From Saccharopolyspora hirsuta (GTDB lineage Bacteria; Actinomycetota; Actinomycetes; Mycobacteriales; Pseudonocardiaceae): a stretch of DNA of 64,000 nt. The position numbers and the translations under genes were made by a program. The notes under the pieces are model-generated. The model searched no databases. It saw only the letters and a list, made by a program, of their open reading frames with translations, and had not been told where the DNA came from. Numbering within the stretch: the stretch's first letter is position 1; every line of letters starts with the position of its first letter. Of the stretch, positions 62,658 to 64,000 are shown piece after piece. The stretch is taken from the NCBI RefSeq assembly GCF_008630535.1, contig NZ_VWPH01000001.1:496001-560000 (forward strand), written 5' to 3'.

Positions 62658-62703
62658 CGCGATTTCAATGGAAATCGGACGTCCGATTTCCATTGAAATC
62701 GCG
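62658..62703. repeat. Perfect 46 bp palindrome (TTTC-N4-GAAA locus 7, centres AATG/CATT)
   Basis: CGCGATTTCAATGGAAATCG followed by GAC is the exact reverse complement of the right half, GTC followed by CGATTTCCATTGAAATCGCG. Each half is itself a near-palindrome with the TTTC-N4-GAAA core. It lies 28 bp after the deacetylase stop. The remaining 140 bp up to the next gene hold nothing recognised. Confidence 0.9.
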
Positions 62704-62842
62704 TTCCCGGCGCGGGCGAGCGGCGCAAGCCGGGGGTGTCCTCAAGTTTCGGTAACCGCGCTCACCTCGGTGGGGGAGACCCCGGCGGTCGCTCGGGTGG
62801 GACGGTTTTGCGCAGCGAGCACGGCGGACTGGGGGAGGGACC

Positions 62843-64000
62843 GTGAGCGGACATTCGCTGTCGCTGGCGATCAACGGGCGGGAACGGCTGCTGACCGACC
62901 GGCTGATCGCCTTCGAACCGACCGCGCCGGAGCGCACCGAGACGGTGGCGGTCGTCGGGCTCGGCTACGTCGGGCTGCCCACCGCCTGCGCGTTGCACGA
63001 CGCCACGACGCAGGTCATCGGTTTCGACATCAGCGAGGAGCGGCTTCGCGAGATCAAGGCGGGCGAGGTGGACCTGCCCGAGGAGGAGCGGCGCGGGCTG
63101 GCCGCCGCGCTGGACGGCGGCGGGCTGACGCTGACCTGCGACCCGGCGTCGCTGGCCGAGGCCGACGCGGTCATCGTGTGCGTGCCGACTCCGGTGGACG
63201 CGGCGCGCGCCCCGGACCTGACGGCCCTGCGCGCGGCCTGCCGGACCGCGGTGTCGCACGCCAAGCGCGGTCAGGTGATCGTGCTGACCTCGACCACCTA
63301 CGTCGGCACCACCCGGCAGCTGCTGGTGGAGCCGCTGCGCGAGCGCGGGCTGCGGGTCGGCGACGAGGTGCACGTGGCGTTCAGCCCGGAGCGCATCGAC
63401 CCCGGCAACTTCGACCACGTGCAGCGCCGGACCCCGCGCGTGGTCGGCGGCGTCACGCAGCGGTGCGCGCAGCGCGCCGCAGAGGTGGTGCGGCGGATGA
63501 CCGACCGGGTCTACCTGGTCAGCTCCCCGGAAGCCGCCGAGCTGACCAAGCTCTACGAGAACATCTTCCGCGCGGTCAACCTGGCGCTGGCCAACGAGAT
63601 CGCCGACGCCTGCGCGGTGCTCGGCCTGGACCCGATCGAGGTCACCGTCGCGGCGGGCACCAAGCCCTACGGGTTCCTGGGCAGCTTCCCCGGGCCGGGC
63701 GTCGGCGGGCACTGCATCCCCTGCGACCCGCACTACCTGCTGTGGCAGCTGGGGCGGCGCGGGCTGTCGGCGCCGCTGATCGAGCAGGCCATGCGCTCGA
63801 TCGACCAGCGTCCGGGCCGGGTGGTGCAGCGGGTGGTGGAGATGCTCGGCGAGGCGGGCGTGGACCACTCCGGGGCGCGGGTGCTGGTGGCCGGGGTCAG
63901 CTACAAGGCGGGGGTGCGGGACCTGCGGGAGTCCCCGGCCCTGCCGATCCTGGCCGGGCTGCGGCGGCTGGGCGTCGACGTGCACTACCACGACCCGCTG
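62843..64000 (+). CDS. UDP-N-acetylmannosamine/UDP-glucose dehydrogenase family, 5' part
   Basis: 386 codons are present, open to the window end. GTG 62843 follows GGGGGAGGGA. After about 35 N-terminal residues (not usual for the family) comes the NAD-binding motif VAVVGLGYVGLPTACALHD, then CVPTPVDAARAPD, STTYVGTTRQLL, FSPERIDPGN, the central ELTKLYENIFRAVNLALANEIAD and the catalytic Cys291 in GVGGHCIPCDPHYLLW. GGHCIPCDP is the WecC/UDP-GlcNAc-type variant rather than GGxCLPKD of UDP-glucose dehydrogenases. It oxidises a UDP-hexose(amine) to the uronic acid for envelope polysaccharide. Confidence 0.93.
   Translation, partial: MSGHSLSLAINGRERLLTDRLIAFEPTAPERTETVAVVGLGYVGLPTACALHDATTQVIGFDISEERLREIKAGEVDLPEEERRGLAAALDGGGLTLTCDPASLAEADAVIVCVPTPVDAARAPDLTALRAACRTAVSHAKRGQVIVLTSTTYVGTTRQLLVEPLRERGLRVGDEVHVAFSPERIDPGNFDHVQRRTPRVVGGVTQRCAQRAAEVVRRMTDRVYLVSSPEAAELTKLYENIFRAVNLALANEIADACAVLGLDPIEVTVAAGTKPYGFLGSFPGPGVGGHCIPCDPHYLLWQLGRRGLSAPLIEQAMRSIDQRPGRVVQRVVEMLGEAGVDHSGARVLVAGVSYKAGVRDLRESPALPILAGLRRLGVDVHYHDPL

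Overview
The window is very GC-rich, with G/C-biased third codon positions, frequent GTG starts, 1-4 bp gene overlaps and an F420-dependent (LLM-class) oxidoreductase. Together with KorAB and many IclR, TetR, GntR and LysR regulators, this points to an actinomycete. Family-level resemblance suggests a Pseudonocardiaceae genome such as Saccharopolyspora or a relative, which is an inference from gene style and not a database match. No rRNA, tRNA, CRISPR array, transposase or prophage gene was seen.

Layout. 1-7.0 kb: the 3' end of a GT87-type membrane glycosyltransferase, then gltB-gltD (glutamate synthase) with a strong terminator. 7.1-13.6 kb: a DHFR/RibD-like reductase, a convergent set (lytic transglycosylase, AraC regulator, hotdog thioesterase) and a secreted beta-propeller/amidohydrolase fusion. 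14-46 kb: a large carboxylic-acid catabolic region. It holds two paralogous MFS permeases, four acyl-CoA ligases of two mechanisms, five crotonases, three acyl-CoA dehydrogenases, a thiolase, thioesterases, an SMP-30 lactonase, an ACAD10/11-like phosphotransferase, an AtuA-like protein, two LysR regulators, a TetR and a GntR. 47-52 kb: a peptide-use module (IclR, OPT transporter, M29-like aminopeptidase, proline iminopeptidase). 52-56 kb: a PAS-PAS-GGDEF diguanylate cyclase, a flavin disulfide oxidoreductase and a nitroreductase. 56-59.5 kb: korA-korB (2-oxoglutarate:ferredoxin oxidoreductase). 59.5-64 kb: a decayed XRE/DUF5753 regulator, a lipoprotein amidohydrolase, a polysaccharide deacetylase and the 5' part of a UDP-sugar dehydrogenase.

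How it fits together. The 14-46 kb region looks like several stacked routes that import organic acids (MFS), activate them to CoA esters, dehydrogenate and hydrate them, and cleave them by thiolysis. Identical LysR-type dyads (ATAG-N7-CTAT) sit exactly 30 bp before the -35 boxes of both MFS genes and the thiolase, and a degenerate version lies beside one lysR gene, so these units probably form one regulon. No classical 3-hydroxyacyl-CoA dehydrogenase is present, so at least one step must be encoded elsewhere.

The least explained content is between genes. There is a family of paired palindromes with a TTTC-N4-GAAA core at seven loci. There is a structured element of about 280 bp, present in two full copies and one partial inverted copy, whose ends are the two halves of such a palindrome. 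There is a second hairpin family bounded by TCGTGAG/CTCACGA. There is also a MerR/SoxR-style promoter driving a leaderless 21-codon upstream ORF coupled to an exporter gene.
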